This document shows positions 1-11,800 of a DNA stretch of 64,000 nt, one piece after another (position 1 is the stretch's first letter; every line of letters starts with the position of its first letter). The notes beneath the pieces are model-generated. The model saw nothing but the letters and a program-made list of their open reading frames with translations. It did not search any database and was not told where the DNA came from. This DNA comes from Chlamydoabsidia padenii (taxonomy: Eukaryota; Mucoromycota; Mucoromycetes; Mucorales; Cunninghamellaceae), in NCBI GenBank assembly GCA_025330725.1, contig JAIWND010000005.1:1116001-1180000 (forward strand), in the 5' to 3' direction. The translations under genes were made by a program, and so were the position numbers.

Positions 1-39
1 TTCAAGGTCCGCTTCCCCCTTTCCCAATAGACAAGTAGA

Positions 40-1070
40 TCAGTGAAGAGGTGCAGACACAGGCCCCGACAAGGCCGATGGGATATAAGTTTGATACAAT
101 TGATTGCTGAGATGATAAGGTTGGCGGAAATAACCAGGTACCGATGATAATGATGTTGATGATGATGGTGATGATGATGATGATGATGACCAGCTTAAAA
201 TAGGACGACAATATCCATCATCGGTATAAGTAGGGGGTGTCGGATAACAATAGGAAGAACATGAAGAAGATGTAGAAGTGGTAGAATGACAAGTAGGAGT
301 TGGCAGATACGATTCAGGTGGTGTGTAAGGCATTTTGGTATTGACCGGTGATGATGATGTGTAGTTAATATGAGTTGTGGGTCGTTTCTTTCTTTGTGCT
401 TGCCGAGAATCTTCCACCGTATCTTGATAAAATCGTTTCAAATTCGAAGAATTGGCTTTTAGTAGTGAGATTGAATCCAAAGTAGGATTCATGATCGTCG
501 GTGAAATCCACTGCTGACATTGACCAATCCATTGAAAATATAGATCATAAGGTAAATGTATATTATATTGTAGTGCTGACAAAAATTCCATTTCCATTAT
601 GTTTAGTTCCGCCATAGGAATACTAGATACTTCAGACCATGTCTAAATGAGGAGGTTAGATTCATGCAATATATTTTTTCAAATCCCGATTTTTTTCTGC
701 TCCTTTTTTTTAAATGTACCTTGTTAGTAAAAGTGTTGTCATCCAGATATTTGTTGGCCAAGACCAGGGCAGTGGTGAAAAGTCTGATCTCTGATCCAAC
801 AGAGGCATGTATATAAGGATAAGCAGATCGTAATCGATGAATGTAATATAATCCAAGTACAATACAAGCCCAAGACACTTGAGTTGCTTTGATAATCTTT
901 TGACAGAATTGCTTAAATGCGATGGTTCGTTTCATTGGTTGTTGCTTTCGTGAGCCCCAAATCGAAGGTACTGCTTGGGCGCAAAAATCTGCTAATTGCC
1001 CTGTGGTTGCGCATGAAAGCAATGAAAGCATAGAGGTCGATGTTGAAGATGGTAAGTGATTGGCTATCAT
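40..1070 (-). CDS. PHO80-like cyclin (Pcl/Clg1 type)
   Basis: Two exons, 1070-720 and 642-40, joined by an intron at 719-643 (GTACAT...TTTAG), give 317 residues. The cyclin box spans the junction: exon 1 carries helices with ACIVLGLYYIHRL and FTTALVLANKYLDD, and exon 2 carries MEMEFLSALQYNIHLPYDLY. This pattern is typical of Pho80/Pcl cyclins, which activate the Pho85/CDK5-type kinase. The ATG at 1070 was chosen because the cyclin-box N-terminus follows directly, while the upstream in-frame ATG (1127) would add a low-complexity FSLSLSLF stretch encoded by a (GA)n repeat of the 5'UTR. The C-terminal half is a Ser/Thr/Pro-rich tail, likely disordered and a possible phosphorylation target. The intron holds one copy each of TTCATGCA (661-668) and AAATCCCG (681-688). 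The family call is firm; the exact Pcl subgroup is not resolved. Confidence 0.85.
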
Positions 1071-2065
1071 GGTGAATTGAAAGAGAGAGAGAGAGAGAGA
1101 GAAAAGAAGAGTGGTGGTGATTTCCAAAAAGCAAAAGAAAAGAAAGAAAAAGTGAATTGGATATTTATATCATACTTTTTTAAAGTTCAAGTATTCCTTA
1201 TTCATCAAGTGCTCGATGTCCCTTTTTTCAGTCATGCTCTCCCCCAAAAAAGTAATAACTCCATCCCCTTTTTCTTCTTGGTTTTCTTCTTTTTTTCTTT
1301 TTTGGTTCACTCTCCCCCAAGGTCTCGGAACTTATTTTTTCATTGTCCTCACTTTTGGGCTGTGCTCCCGTTCTCCGCTATAAAAAGTTTTTTTCGCACT
1401 CCTTTCTCGGTAGTCCCTTCCCTTGCCCCCATAATGGTTTAGATTCATCATCATCATCATTTTACAATAGATCATTCCTTTTTATATTATACACACACCC
1501 ACGCCCCCCGATCATGTACTACCATCATAAGAGAATCACTCTTTTTTTTTTTTTTTTTAAGCTTACAGACCGTATTGACAACAACTACATACTATCCTGA
1601 CACTTTCACCAACTTTAAATAGTTGGTTACTCAAATAGCAAATCGCTTTATTGTTTCGATCCATTCATTATATAACTCTTCTGTTTACTATTTGTGTTCA
1701 TTATATAATGTATGCACTACTTGAAGCTGATGATAAATGAAGGGGGGGGAGGATGGTATGCATTGATACCGCCACGACTTGGTTCAGCTTTTTTGTTTCA
1801 CAACAACCATGCATTTGAATTATGTTTCAGGAGGATGGTTCTGTTCATCATTTTCTAACAGAAGTATTTCTTCTCCTACACTTTTTTTCAATCAGTACAT
1901 GTTGAATACAAACATCGAGGGGGGTTCTTTGCATGATTTTGATTTTTAAACACCGAAAACACAATTTCCATTATTTTCAAATTCCGATTGTGGCCTTGTT
2001 GTAATTTTGTTTTTTACTACCCACTCTCCTTTTCTTCTCCTTTTTTTTTTTCTCTTAAAGGAACC
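1071..2065. promoter_or_regulatory. Intergenic region between divergent cyclin and FERRY3 genes
   Basis: No convincing gene. It holds a (GA)n run at about 1083-1103 in the cyclin 5'UTR, several T-rich runs, and two variants of the dispersed element close to the FERRY3 start: TTTTTAAACACCG near 1944 and TTTTCAAATTCCG near 1975, about 85-120 bp before the ATG at 2066. A TGCATGA lies at 1931. Short frames here are low-complexity. Confidence 0.5.
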
Positions 2066-5000
2066 ATGGAGGAATTAGTTGAACTGACTGTTCATCTTCC
2101 TATATTAAAACACCCCTTTACTATATCTATATCACCCTCTTCATCCTTTAAAACTATTGTTGATGGTCTTTGTCAACAGTACAAGTTACCTCCTTACTAT
2201 ACCACTCCTCTACTCTCTGTTCTCACCTCTACTTTTAACCAAACTTATCTCAACATTCCAAACAACATCAACACATCTCTTAATCTCAGCAATACCATCA
2301 CTGACGTGAATAATACTGACGACACTATTGAAGCATCTTCTGAAAACAACAACAACAAGAATACTGATAACATCCTTGACACGACTCGTGAAACTCAAGC
2401 TCGCCAACGGTTTATTAATGCCTATCAAGAAAACACTCTCCAATACTATAACAAACATGAAGAGGTAATACAATGTACTGCATATGTATTGGGAGATAAA
2501 TACTAATAACTACTTTCTTTTTGTATATATTAGGATGAATTCCCGAGGGCTTTCAATACCTTGGTCAAGTGTCCTGTTACTCTGATATTTGATGCCTTGC
2601 TGGAACTGGACCAAAACTATACCTTGATAATGCATGACTTGGCCTCTGATCACCATCATTCCTTAATGGCTCTTCAAACAAGGTATGTGTTTCCCACTCC
2701 CTCATAAACATATAAGAAACAGGACCTACTAACCAGCTTCTTTTCTTTATTCTCTTCAAATAGACAGGCTCAAGAAATGGATAATCTTCAAGTACAAAAT
2801 CGAACTCACTTATATGAACAACATGTTGAAGAAATGGAAATCAGACAAGCTACCTTTGCATCGGATATGTTACAGACTCAGCAATCTCAACGACAAGAAT
2901 ACCGCGACTTTGTTATGGAACTATACAGGGAATATCAGCTACGGGTTATCCTTTTATCTGAAAACAACAAGAGCACCTTGGCTACAAATATACACAACTC
3001 GACCTCTTCAACATCCATGTCGCTGTCCTCTTCAACTTCTTCAACTTCTTCAACTTCTTCTTCTTCTTCAAGGATAGATTCGTCGAAATCAATTGATGGG
3101 AAAGATTTAGTGGCAACAGCAGCAAATCGAATATGGAAAAAGGATACTGGTTCACCCTCTTGCTCATCTTCTTCTGTTTCCGTCCCTAGCTCACCTTCTT
3201 CAACAGCAAAGCAACCTCAAAATCACCACCCTCAGCAACAAAGGCGACAACGACAGGATTCAACTACCAGTAGATTATCACAGCAATCAACAACGAGCGA
3301 CTCCTGGAAGCGATCTTCTATTGGTGGTGGTAACGACGATCTGGCTATGCAAAAAATGATTCAAGATATTCAAGAAATGGGCTTCTCGATGGAACAAGCT
3401 GAAGCTGCTCTTATGTTGACAAATGGACAGAATGTGGAAAGGGCTGTCCACTTTTTGGTGGAAAATCGGGATCAGGTAGACCAACAAGTAAAACGGCGAT
3501 CTTCTTCACACCAACAACAGCTGATCGCGTCTTCTCCAACATCCGCTACTACTTCACCACCTCCACCTTCTTCTTCTTCCTCCTCTAATTCACTACATCA
3601 ACGTCAGGATTCTTGGAATGATTCCATACCTTCTTTTCGGCGCCATTCTTTACAGAAATCCACACCTCCAATATCATCATCATCCACCTCTTTACAACAA
3701 CACAAACCGTTACCAATTTCAGCCTTATCATCTGCATCATCGCCCAACAACAGCAACAATGGTGGGAAAAGCTGGAATCCCATCTCCTTCTTACAACAAC
3801 AAAAACAAGCCTTGGAAAACACAAACCTCAGCTCTGTGCGTAAATTAGGTGGTTGGCTGGGAAGGGCGATGGAAAACCTTGGTATAGAACATGATGAAAA
3901 GTAAGTCCCCTCTTTTTATTTGATGACATTTGATTGGAACTTCTAACTCTCTTCCATTTTTATAGTGACCCACAGTTTGCAACTCACGAAGGTGGACCTT
4001 CGTCACAATTGGTGGAATCTTTTACAATTACTTTAGGGACAGCACAAATCAAATCAAGTCTCAATTTGCGACTCATGGTAGCAGATGCTGGTCCTGATAT
4101 ATTGGATCCTCTACCATTTGATGAACAACGGGAACTTGGATACAAGGCACAAACTGCGATGCGATTATATACAAGTCAATTGTCTGCGGTATTAGTATTA
4201 GTGGAAAAGCATGAACTCCTACGTAACACCGATGAAGAACAACTCGTGGATTGGCGACAATACAAGATCGGAAAAGGTAGCAATCGAGCCTTATATGAAC
4301 GCACCTTACGATCAACCGAATTCCACTTCCCAACTACTGAATCTCAACTGGATTTGATTGAAACGAATGCACAGCAACATCGGCAGGATTATCTTCAAGA
4401 AGGCTCCTTTTTTATCACCAAGCATTCCAATTTACCTATGCATCAAATTGTCTTCCATCTGATTATTGATGGTGATGGTAATATAGTAATTAAAATAAAG
4501 AGGGGGAGAGGGGACATGTGCTAATGTAATCTCTGTAATACTTGTAGACATTTTGAACAAGGAATTAACTAGCCGGCATCCACTACTGATTGGTCTTCGA
4601 AACATTTTACGACTGACGACACGATACGATATCAGCTCTTTATCACTTCCACTAGTCATGCTACCCGATCGGTTTTTGGAACAACCCGAACATTGTATGC
4701 CAACATTAGTAGATCAGCCTCAGCAACATATCACCTGGTTATCGAAACGAAGTGAAGCGGTTATGAAAACGGTGAAAGGTTATCTCATGGAGGCATCAAG
4801 GGGTAAACAGTCGCATAACGAAATGAATCATCGGTCTGATACTAGCGCTTTTGGCGGGTCTGGGTTACACAATGTTGAATTCTTTATTCCTATGCAACCG
4901 AATGTATATGTGGCTGATCCTCTCGCTGCGACAACACCTACATCTGCCTCTGCTCCTTCATCTATTATGCATCATCATCATCATCACGGCACCTCATCAC

Positions 5001-5290
5001 CTTTCCCTCCTACTCACTCGTCTTCCTCATCGTCTCTTCCATCCTTGTCAGCAACGAACAGCAACTTGGCATCGGGACATACAAACGATGGAACTAGTAC
5101 CACTACTTCTGGAATGACCATCAATGCATCACTCAGCAATACCAACAACCTATACTCGACTTCTTCGTCATTACCGTCAACACCAACAGCATCACATCAT
5201 CCTCAACACGCAAGAATACCTACACCTCAAGTAGAACAGGTCTTCCAACAACTACGAACTTTACTTGTCAATATTTTTAGAACTAGTTAG
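2066..5290 (+). CDS. C12orf4/FERRY3-family protein with an inserted UBA domain
   Basis: Five exons: 2066-2464, 2534-2682, 2764-3900, 3966-4477, 4548-5290; 979 residues. The C-terminal part (about residue 575 on) matches the animal C12orf4 (FERRY complex subunit 3, DUF2362) family: VESFTITLGTAQIKSSLNLR, FHFPTTESQLDLIE, FFITKHSNLPMHQIVFHL, PLLIGLRNILRLTTRYDIS. The N-terminal part also fits (AFNTLVKCPVTLIFDALLEL and QRQEYRDFVMELYREY). In animals this protein belongs to a Rab5 effector complex that carries mRNA on early endosomes. Between the two conserved parts lies a 240-residue Ser/Gln-rich insert holding a UBA domain (about 377-418; MIQDIQEMGFSMEQAEAALM...NVERAVHFLVEN) with the MGF turn. The human protein, about half as long, has no UBA there as far as I recall. 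Later inserts are Ser-rich and include a His run near 4966-4986. Ubiquitin binding is inferred. Confidence 0.86.
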
Positions 5291-5634
5291 ATAGAATCAC
5301 TATTTATTTACTCATTTAATAAAGGAATCGGTGCCAGGATGTAATTTGAATAATCAAAATGAACCAACATTTGTAAACATGACTTTATTGCATCGTATTC
5401 TTTATTGGAAGGGTTGAATCAGGGGTTTATGATGGCATCTTTACACTAAAGTGAAGAAAATGAAAATCAGCTCGTCTTTGGGATACGTAGCATTGCATTA
5501 TTTTCATCTTTCCAAAAAGGGAAAGCGCTAAAAAGTATATGTGTAACTTTATGATGTGACTTTGTCGAAAAAAAAAAATTTCCTTCCAAAAAACTATAAA
5601 AAGGCAGCTTTCTTACGAAACTCGATGAAACCTT
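5291..5634. other. 3' flank of FERRY3 and upstream region of U2 snRNA
   Basis: No coding potential seen. An AATAAA-like signal (TTTAATAAAGG, near 5315) probably ends the FERRY3 transcript. CTATAAAAAGG at 5594-5604, about 35 bp before the U2 5' end, is a plausible TATA box for the snRNA gene. Confidence 0.45.
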
Positions 5635-5783
5635 ATCCTCTCAGGCCTTTTGGCTAAGATCAAGTGTAGTATCTGTTCTTTATAGTTTAACAACTATAAT
5701 GCCGTACATAGTATGGCTGTTGTTATTCTTATTTTTTTGCGCCTGGACGATTGAGCTCTGGCTTGCTATCTCATTCGTCCATT
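5635..5783 (+). ncRNA. U2 spliceosomal snRNA
   Basis: The 5' end is nearly invariant U2 sequence: GGCCTTTTGGCTAAGATCAA followed by GTGTAGTATCTGTTCTT. The branch-point recognition sequence GTAGTA is at 5666-5671. Stem IIa (TTATAGTT/AACTATAA) and IIb (GCCGTAC/GTATGGC) are perfect helices. The conserved competing stem IIc can form between TAACAAC and GTTGTTA. A T-rich Sm-type site (ATTTTTTTG, about 5731-5739) precedes a 3' hairpin whose arms TGGACGA (5744-5750) and TCGTCCA (5775-5781) are perfectly complementary. The 3' end is estimated from this hairpin. U2 pairs with the intron branch point in the spliceosome, which suits a genome this rich in introns. A TATA-like box sits 35 bp upstream. Confidence 0.95.
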
Positions 5784-6205
5784 GATGTCCTTTGCCTTAC
5801 ACTTTTTGCAATGTGACGTCGAGTTGGGCTTCCCATTTAAACAAAAATGAAAATAATCCATTTTTGAAAACCCGACCCACGTGGGTAACTATGGGTCTTG
5901 TCAGTGCCGTCGCAGCTGAACCAATCAGATGGCCGGAATGAGTAGTGTACCCCATTCTTGCAGAACGATTGATACATATAAAGTAGTTCATTTTCTGATC
6001 ATCCCCTCTATTCCAAAGCTCATATAACGTTTTGAACTATCATTCGTTGGTTGGCCCTTAGAAGAAGGAAGATGCAAAAGATATTCTCTGCCAAGCAATG
6101 GAGTGGGTTTTAAATCCCGGCGCTCGACTGACCTTTATAAAATCATTCGCATGATTCTTTTTTCCTTCCTTTCTCACACTTTTTTTTTTTTTTCTTCCCA
6201 ATAAT
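5784..6205. promoter_or_regulatory. Lipase upstream region
   Basis: No gene seen. TTTTAAATCCCGG (6108-6120) is a clear copy of the dispersed promoter-like element, about 90 bp before the lipase ATG, followed by a CTTTATAAAAT box and a T-rich leader. A GTGACGTCGA (CRE-like) sequence is at about 5812. Confidence 0.45.
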
Positions 6206-7624
6206 ATGCCTACTTTATCTCTTTATTCTCTATTACACAATTACTTGCAACATGGTTGGAATGTTACATCAATTACATCTGCTGTATTAATGGTCCGCGA
6301 TTCTCTTTTGCCTGCCACGACCTTGGTCACTGATAAATCAACAAATAGGACAACAATACAACAAAAGAAAAAACTGACAACAGTTCTTTATCCCACCTAC
6401 ATTAAAGAACCATCTGAAGTGGTTGACTTTTTTATGAAAACGCCCATCACTTCTTCCAATACGGGTGACACTACCATCAGCAATCGAATGGAAAACACTC
6501 TTGAAAAGGCCCATCTTGACGGACTCTTCTCATCAGTGACACCTGGTTATCGAGCTCCACGCCGACCTATCGTCTTGTGTCATGGTCTTTATGGATTTGA
6601 TCGAACTGGACCCGATATGCTTCCTTCTTTGCAGGTGCATTATTGGAGTGGGATTGAAAAGGCTTTATGCGATCTGGGTGCCAAAGTCATTGTCACAAGG
6701 GTGCCTAAAACTGAAACCATCTCAAACCGAGCCTATACTTTGCACTCCATTTTATCTACCTTCATGTCAAATCAAGAAATCAATTTGATTGCTCACTCGA
6801 TGGTAAGTTGTTTAATGGGGGGGATATAATGAAGAACATGTGTCTGATTATTCTTTTATTGTATAGGGTGGACTAGATTGTCGGTATTTACTATCACATA
6901 TGAAACATCGATCCTACCGAGTTTCCTCATTATCTACCATCTGCACACCTCACCGTGGATCACCATTAATGGATTGGTTCAGAGATAATGTTGGCCTTGG
7001 ACTACTCCAACACAATAATAACAACAACACACTTTACCAATCGAAATCAAATATACCATTGACCAGTACCACTTCTTGTATGATGGGTAAAGGACACACC
7101 AGGCGGAGTGGACATGATGATTCTTCTATCAACACATCTCAACAACAACAACAACAACAACAACAGTTGATGCATCTTTTATCTCAATGGTTTGATACCC
7201 CTGCTTATAGCAACTTGACTACGGATTATTGTACTCAACATCTCAATCCCTCAACACCCGACGATCCGTCAGTGTCTTACTATTCGTATACCGCCAAAAC
7301 CACACCCTCCTATTGGTCTTCTCTTCTGGGTCTTCCTGGGCAACTGATACAACAAGCAGAAGGTGATAATGATGGTGTTGTCTCTGTTAATAGTGGACAA
7401 TGGGGTAAACATGTCAGGACAATTGATGATGCGGATCATTGGGATTTTACTGGGAAAAGGTAAAGTATTAGGATGTCCTTATGTTGTAGACCTATTGTAG
7501 CTTATCCTTTTTCTTCATTTGTAGCATGGTCCCTTATCGATGGAAATCGACGACCAATTCTGATTTTGATAGAACAGAATTTTATGTAGAACTAGCTAAT
7601 TATTTATATGAACAAGGTCATTAG
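6206..7624 (+). CDS. Triacylglycerol lipase-like alpha/beta hydrolase
   Basis: Exons 6206-6802, 6867-7459 and 7525-7624 give 429 residues. The oxyanion-side motif is RPIVLCHGLYGFDRTG, and the nucleophile elbow AHSMGGLDCRY is assembled exactly across intron 1. LSTICTPHRGSPLMDW follows. The acid (DNDGVVSV) and the histidine (DADHWDF) complete a plausible Ser-Asp-His triad. This arrangement resembles the bacterial-type lipase family with LipA/LIP folds rather than the secreted Rhizopus type. The start is at the end of a T-rich leader. No clear signal peptide is visible, so an intracellular or membrane-bound enzyme is likely. A run of CAA codons (near 7140-7166) encodes an extra poly-Gln loop between the core strands. 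Substrate is unknown; ester hydrolysis is inferred from the triad. Confidence 0.85.
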
Positions 7625-7795
7625 GGCTGCGATCATCTTCTTTTAATTAATAAAAACTCCAGTACATCATCCTTTTACTGATTTACATTCTGATAGTCTT
7701 GACTATTATGCATAAGACCAAACCAAATCATCATCTTCTCTTCTTGAAGAAATACCCTCCAAACTTACTGTCATATGTTGTGCCCTTTATCTAAA

Positions 7796-7797
<2 letters not shown>

Positions 7798-7857
<60 letters not shown>
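7798..7857 (+). repeat. 60-nt poly-T tract
   Basis: An uninterrupted run of 60 T on the sense strand of the downstream EHD gene, about 190 bp before its ATG. It is the longest homopolymer in the window. The length in the assembly may be unreliable. Confidence 0.95.
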
Positions 7858-7858
<1 letters not shown>

Positions 7859-7945
7859 TACTCCTTCTTATTAGATGGATCACTCATTCATTATACGTGT
7901 TTCTTTAAAAAGTTAGTGCTGCATGTACTAATCCGTCAGTTCGAG

Positions 7946-7959
7946 CGGCGTTTAAAATC
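7946..7959 (+). promoter_or_regulatory. CGGCGTTTAAAATC element before EHD
   Basis: This sequence lies 86-99 bp before the EHD ATG. Near-identical elements occur at 29191 (before bL12m), 46030 (orphan), 59521 (before NOT4) and, with one change, at 62738 (before the SAPS gene). TTTAAA may serve as a TATA-like box with a GC-rich flank. The role is inferred from position and recurrence. Confidence 0.5.
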
Positions 7960-8044
7960 ATTAGGTCCAAAAATTAATCCTTTAAACTGTTTTCCCTTTT
8001 TTCTTTGTTTCTCTTTTAACCACTTTGATTAATTACACACGACC

Positions 8045-8506
8045 ATGCTCAAAAAGAACAGTAAATCTCGGGGCTCTTCTTCTCGGAATGGTTATCCTTC
8101 TTGGGAAGACGATGAATATGGGCAGATTATCGACGACGTGAAACGCATCTACAAGTCCAAGATCAAGCCTTTGGAAGTCACCTATAACTTTGAAGGTAAG
8201 TTTTTTATTGTTGATTCTTTTGTAACAAATGTGTTGTTGAACCAATGTTATTTACTTTGTTTTTTAGGATTCCATTCATCTCCTTTGACTGAGGCAGATA
8301 TTGAAGCCAAGCCGATTGTGCTCCTGATTGGGCAATATTCCACTGTAAGTACAAAATCATTACATCCTAGAGGAGGAAACAAACAGAAAACCAGGTGAAT
8401 GAAGAGGGGATGGTATTGTGAAACTCCTTTTCTCATGACACCTTCTTTTCCTCCTTGTTTTATCGATATCGTACTGACTACTCCATTTTATTTTTTATCT
8501 TTCTTT

Positions 8507-8539
<33 letters not shown>

Positions 8540-10070
8540 GGGTAAAACTACATTTATCAACTACTTGCTGGACAAATCCTATCCTGGCGAACATATTGGG
8601 GTGGAACCAACAACAGACCGATTTGTGGCCGTGATGAACAGTGATGAAGACCGTGTGATACCAGGAAATGCCGCGGCTGTCAATCAGCAACTCCCATTCC
8701 AAGGTCTCAATCGGTTTGGTCAAGCATTCTTATCCCGATTCCAAGTGTCTCAAACGAACTCACCGGTATTGGAAAACATGACAATTATCGATACACCAGG
8801 AATTTTGGCTGGGGACAAGCAACGGATTGAACGTGGGTACGACTACACCGAAGTGATCGATTGGTTTGCTCAACGGGCTGACTTGATTCTCATCCTCTTC
8901 GATTCTCACAAACTGGACATCTCGAACGAATTCAAATTGGCGATTCATTCTCTCCGTGGTCAAGAAGAAAAGATACGGGTGGTGCTAAACAAGAGTGATA
9001 TGGTTAGTCAACAACAACTTATGCGGGTCTATGGTGCAATGATGTGGTCACTAGGAAAAGTGGTATCTACTCCCGAAGTCATGCGTGTTTATCTGGGCTC
9101 CTTTTGGATTGAAAAACCACCTAATTGTTTTGATGATTGCCGGGAACTCATTGAAGCTGAATCCAAAGATTTGCTACGGGATCTCAAGAACCTGCGTCGG
9201 AATGCTGCTATTAGAAAGGTCAATGATATTGTTAAGCGCGCTAAGCTTGCTCGGGTAAGTAAAAGGGTGAGTATATTTGTCTGTGTGGTTGTTTTAATTT
9301 TTTTTTTTTTTTCTTATCTAATAGGTACATGCTCTGATCATTGGACATCTCAAAAAAGAAATGCCATCCATGTTTGGGAAAAAGAAGAAAAGTGCTAAAC
9401 TATTGGAGAATCTCGACGTGGAATTCCAAAAGATTCAACAACGACATCATCTTCCAAGCGGTGACTTTCCTAACCCTGATCGATTCAAGCAAAACCTCGC
9501 TCTTTATGATATGGACAAGTTCAAGAACTTGAAGGAAGATTTACTGGCCAAGGTGGATGATGTAAGTAGAATTATATATATGTGTGTGTGGGTGGGTGTG
9601 GATGAAATTACTAATTATACATATACTTTTTTTTTTTTTGATTATAGGCATTAGCTAACGATCTACCAAATGTTATGTCTAAATTCCCTACTGGCAATCC
9701 AGAACTGGCTGAATCTCAACGCAATCCATTCGATCATGACGATGCACCTCGCCATAACACCAACGGCGAACTACCGGCTTCTTTTTGGAACTTCTCATCT
9801 GTCGACAAGAATAGTTACAATCCAACCTTCCAATCGCTACACCCTCGTGATGGTAAGGTCAGCGGTGCCAGTGTGAAACCTATCTTGATGGAAAGTGGTC
9901 TATCCAACGATGATCTTGCCAAGGTATGGAGACTATCTGACTGGGATGCAGATGGTTATATGGATTTGGATCAATTCGCGGTGGCAATGCATTTGATCAA
10001 AGCTGCTCATCAAGGTGCCCCTTTGCCTGAAAAACTACCCCATTCCCTTATGCCATCTAGAAAAATTTAG
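8045..10070 (+). CDS. EH-domain dynamin-like ATPase (EHD/RME-1 family)
   Basis: Five exons: 8045-8195, 8268-8344, 8541-9254, 9325-9561, 9648-10070; 533 residues, the usual EHD length. The dynamin-type P-loop GQYSTGKTTFINYLL is assembled across intron 2. DTPGILAG (switch II) and NKSDM (nucleotide base) follow. The helical domain includes HALIIGHLKKEMPSMFGKKKK, which corresponds to the membrane-binding tip of EHD proteins. The C-terminal EH domain carries a canonical EF-hand (DWDADGYMDLDQF) and the pocket WRLSD, which binds NPF peptides. The protein itself has an RNPFDHD sequence in the linker, comparable to the NPF motif of animal EHDs. EHD ATPases remodel recycling endosome membranes. Intron 2 (8345-8540, 196 nt) is the longest found and holds a T25 run. 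Family identity is certain. Confidence 0.96.
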
Positions 10071-11800
10071 ACATAGTCTCCCTCTTGTTTACTTTCTAAT
10101 TTCTTCTTTACCTTTATATTACCCAATCCCATTATTTACTCCTATTTATGATCTCCTCCTCCTCCATCCCCCTTAATCTATGTATATCTACTAGTTTACT
10201 CTTATGCTTAGATTTGCACTTTCAAATAAAGATGCCTCGATTGTAAACCCCGACTTTTACTTTTGCCTTTTATGTCATGACAGCTGTCAACACTTGATCT
10301 GCTCTTTATATCTTGTCATATCTTATCTTACCAACTGGGAAATAAATGAATGCATGAATCCAACAAACATCATGGATGTGTCATGATGACAATCACAGTC
10401 ATAAATGTATGAAGTTTGATCGTTTACTTTTTAATACTGATCAACTCATATATCATACTATAAAACGTGCCATCTTTTTACATACATTAGTTTAAACTTG
10501 AAGGATATACATTCAGGTCACCCTACAACCTGATAATCAAAAGACGTTCATTTATATGTAACAATAGTAGCATAACAAAAGTCATTTTATTTAACAAAAC
10601 ATAATCTATTCTAGTCTATATTATTAATGTGGAGAGGACACAGTGGTGGTGAATATTGATGATTGATCCAGCAAACAAGTAAAGCATCGATATCGTATGA
10701 ACCCTTTAGTTGAATTTGGTTGCTGATAATACTAACTATCGTTGTTATATGTTGCATTATGATATACAGTCGGTAGTTGTGTGTTTGGAACCTGTTTCAT
10801 TGAACTTTTACAGAAGAAGAAAATATGATTAGTAATATTTTGAAGTGAAAAGTTATACATCATACAACAGCTATTGAGATCATACCCTGTCTTTATTCAA
10901 CCACATCAATGTCATTTCATGTTTTGGACTACTTACTATTCGTTGCTTGTTACCTTTCTTAAAGTGGCGGGAAATACAAGGTGAGGATGTTAGTTTACCT
11001 ATAATATGGAAACAAATGTAAATAGTGGGTGATCAGTAAAAGTAGTAAAGAGACATTGTTAGAGTAGATTACCTAGTAGATTAATACGTCTGTCGATAGA
11101 AGAGTTACCTTTTATTCTTTGGTGTCAGGTCTTTTTTTTTTTTTTTTTAATAAGAATCCATCGTCAACAAGAGTCTTCACATTTGAGATAGAATTAAAAG
11201 CGCCTATTGCTTGACGCCAAGGTAAACCAGTAGTAGGATAAGTGGAATGGATTTAACAAGAAAGAAAAGAAAGAAAAAGGGAATAAAAAAACTTCCCGAC
11301 CGAACCGGGATTTGAAATGTACACTTTCGCCCCTGAGCAGATAGATTGGAAAGGACCTCTGATCACTAAAATTAACAATGCTTTTTTATTTTTCTTTGTA
11401 CTAACATCTACACACTTTATTCATCCATAATAGATCTTTTTTACTTTATCTATCATCTTTTTAATGCTTAAAAGCTCAAATTCCGGAAAAAGTTTGGGCG
11501 TAGAGTCGGCTAAATATAGGTGAATAAGTGTGAAAAAACTTCGGATTTTTTTTTTTTCAAACGTGAATTGCTCGTCATGTAGACTAGCTTTGACCGTGAA
11601 AGGGGGCTCATCTAATCAAGAAATTCATGCAGAATCGGATTTTGGAAATCAAATCCCGACTTTGCTCGGGAATATGTTGGCCGTATTTCTACGAACAAAA
11701 CTTTCAACTTTACCCATAAACGTTCAAATATTCATTCATAATTGAAGCAGATATCTGTTTCAATCTATTCAAGCTACTCATTACTAATGTCTAACCTAAT
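10071..11800. other. Gene-poor AT-rich region
   Basis: No supported gene over about 1.7 kb. The first 170 bp are the EHD 3'UTR (AATAAAG near 10226). The rest has only short frames. Copies of AAATCCCG/CGGGATTT occur at 11306-11313 and 11651-11658, the latter following a TTCATGCA at 11625. A T-rich run is at 11131-11148. The segment is probably transposon-derived or decayed. Confidence 0.4.

Noticed and set aside
1343..1600. Short frames in the cyclin/FERRY3 intergenic region
   Set aside because: Phe/Ser-rich translations of T-rich DNA with no conserved features.
11290..11375. tRNA-like sequence on the minus strand (B-box-like TTTCAAATCCCGG)
   Set aside because: The would-be T stem does not pair and no A box or acceptor stem fits. 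It is better explained as a copy of the dispersed element.
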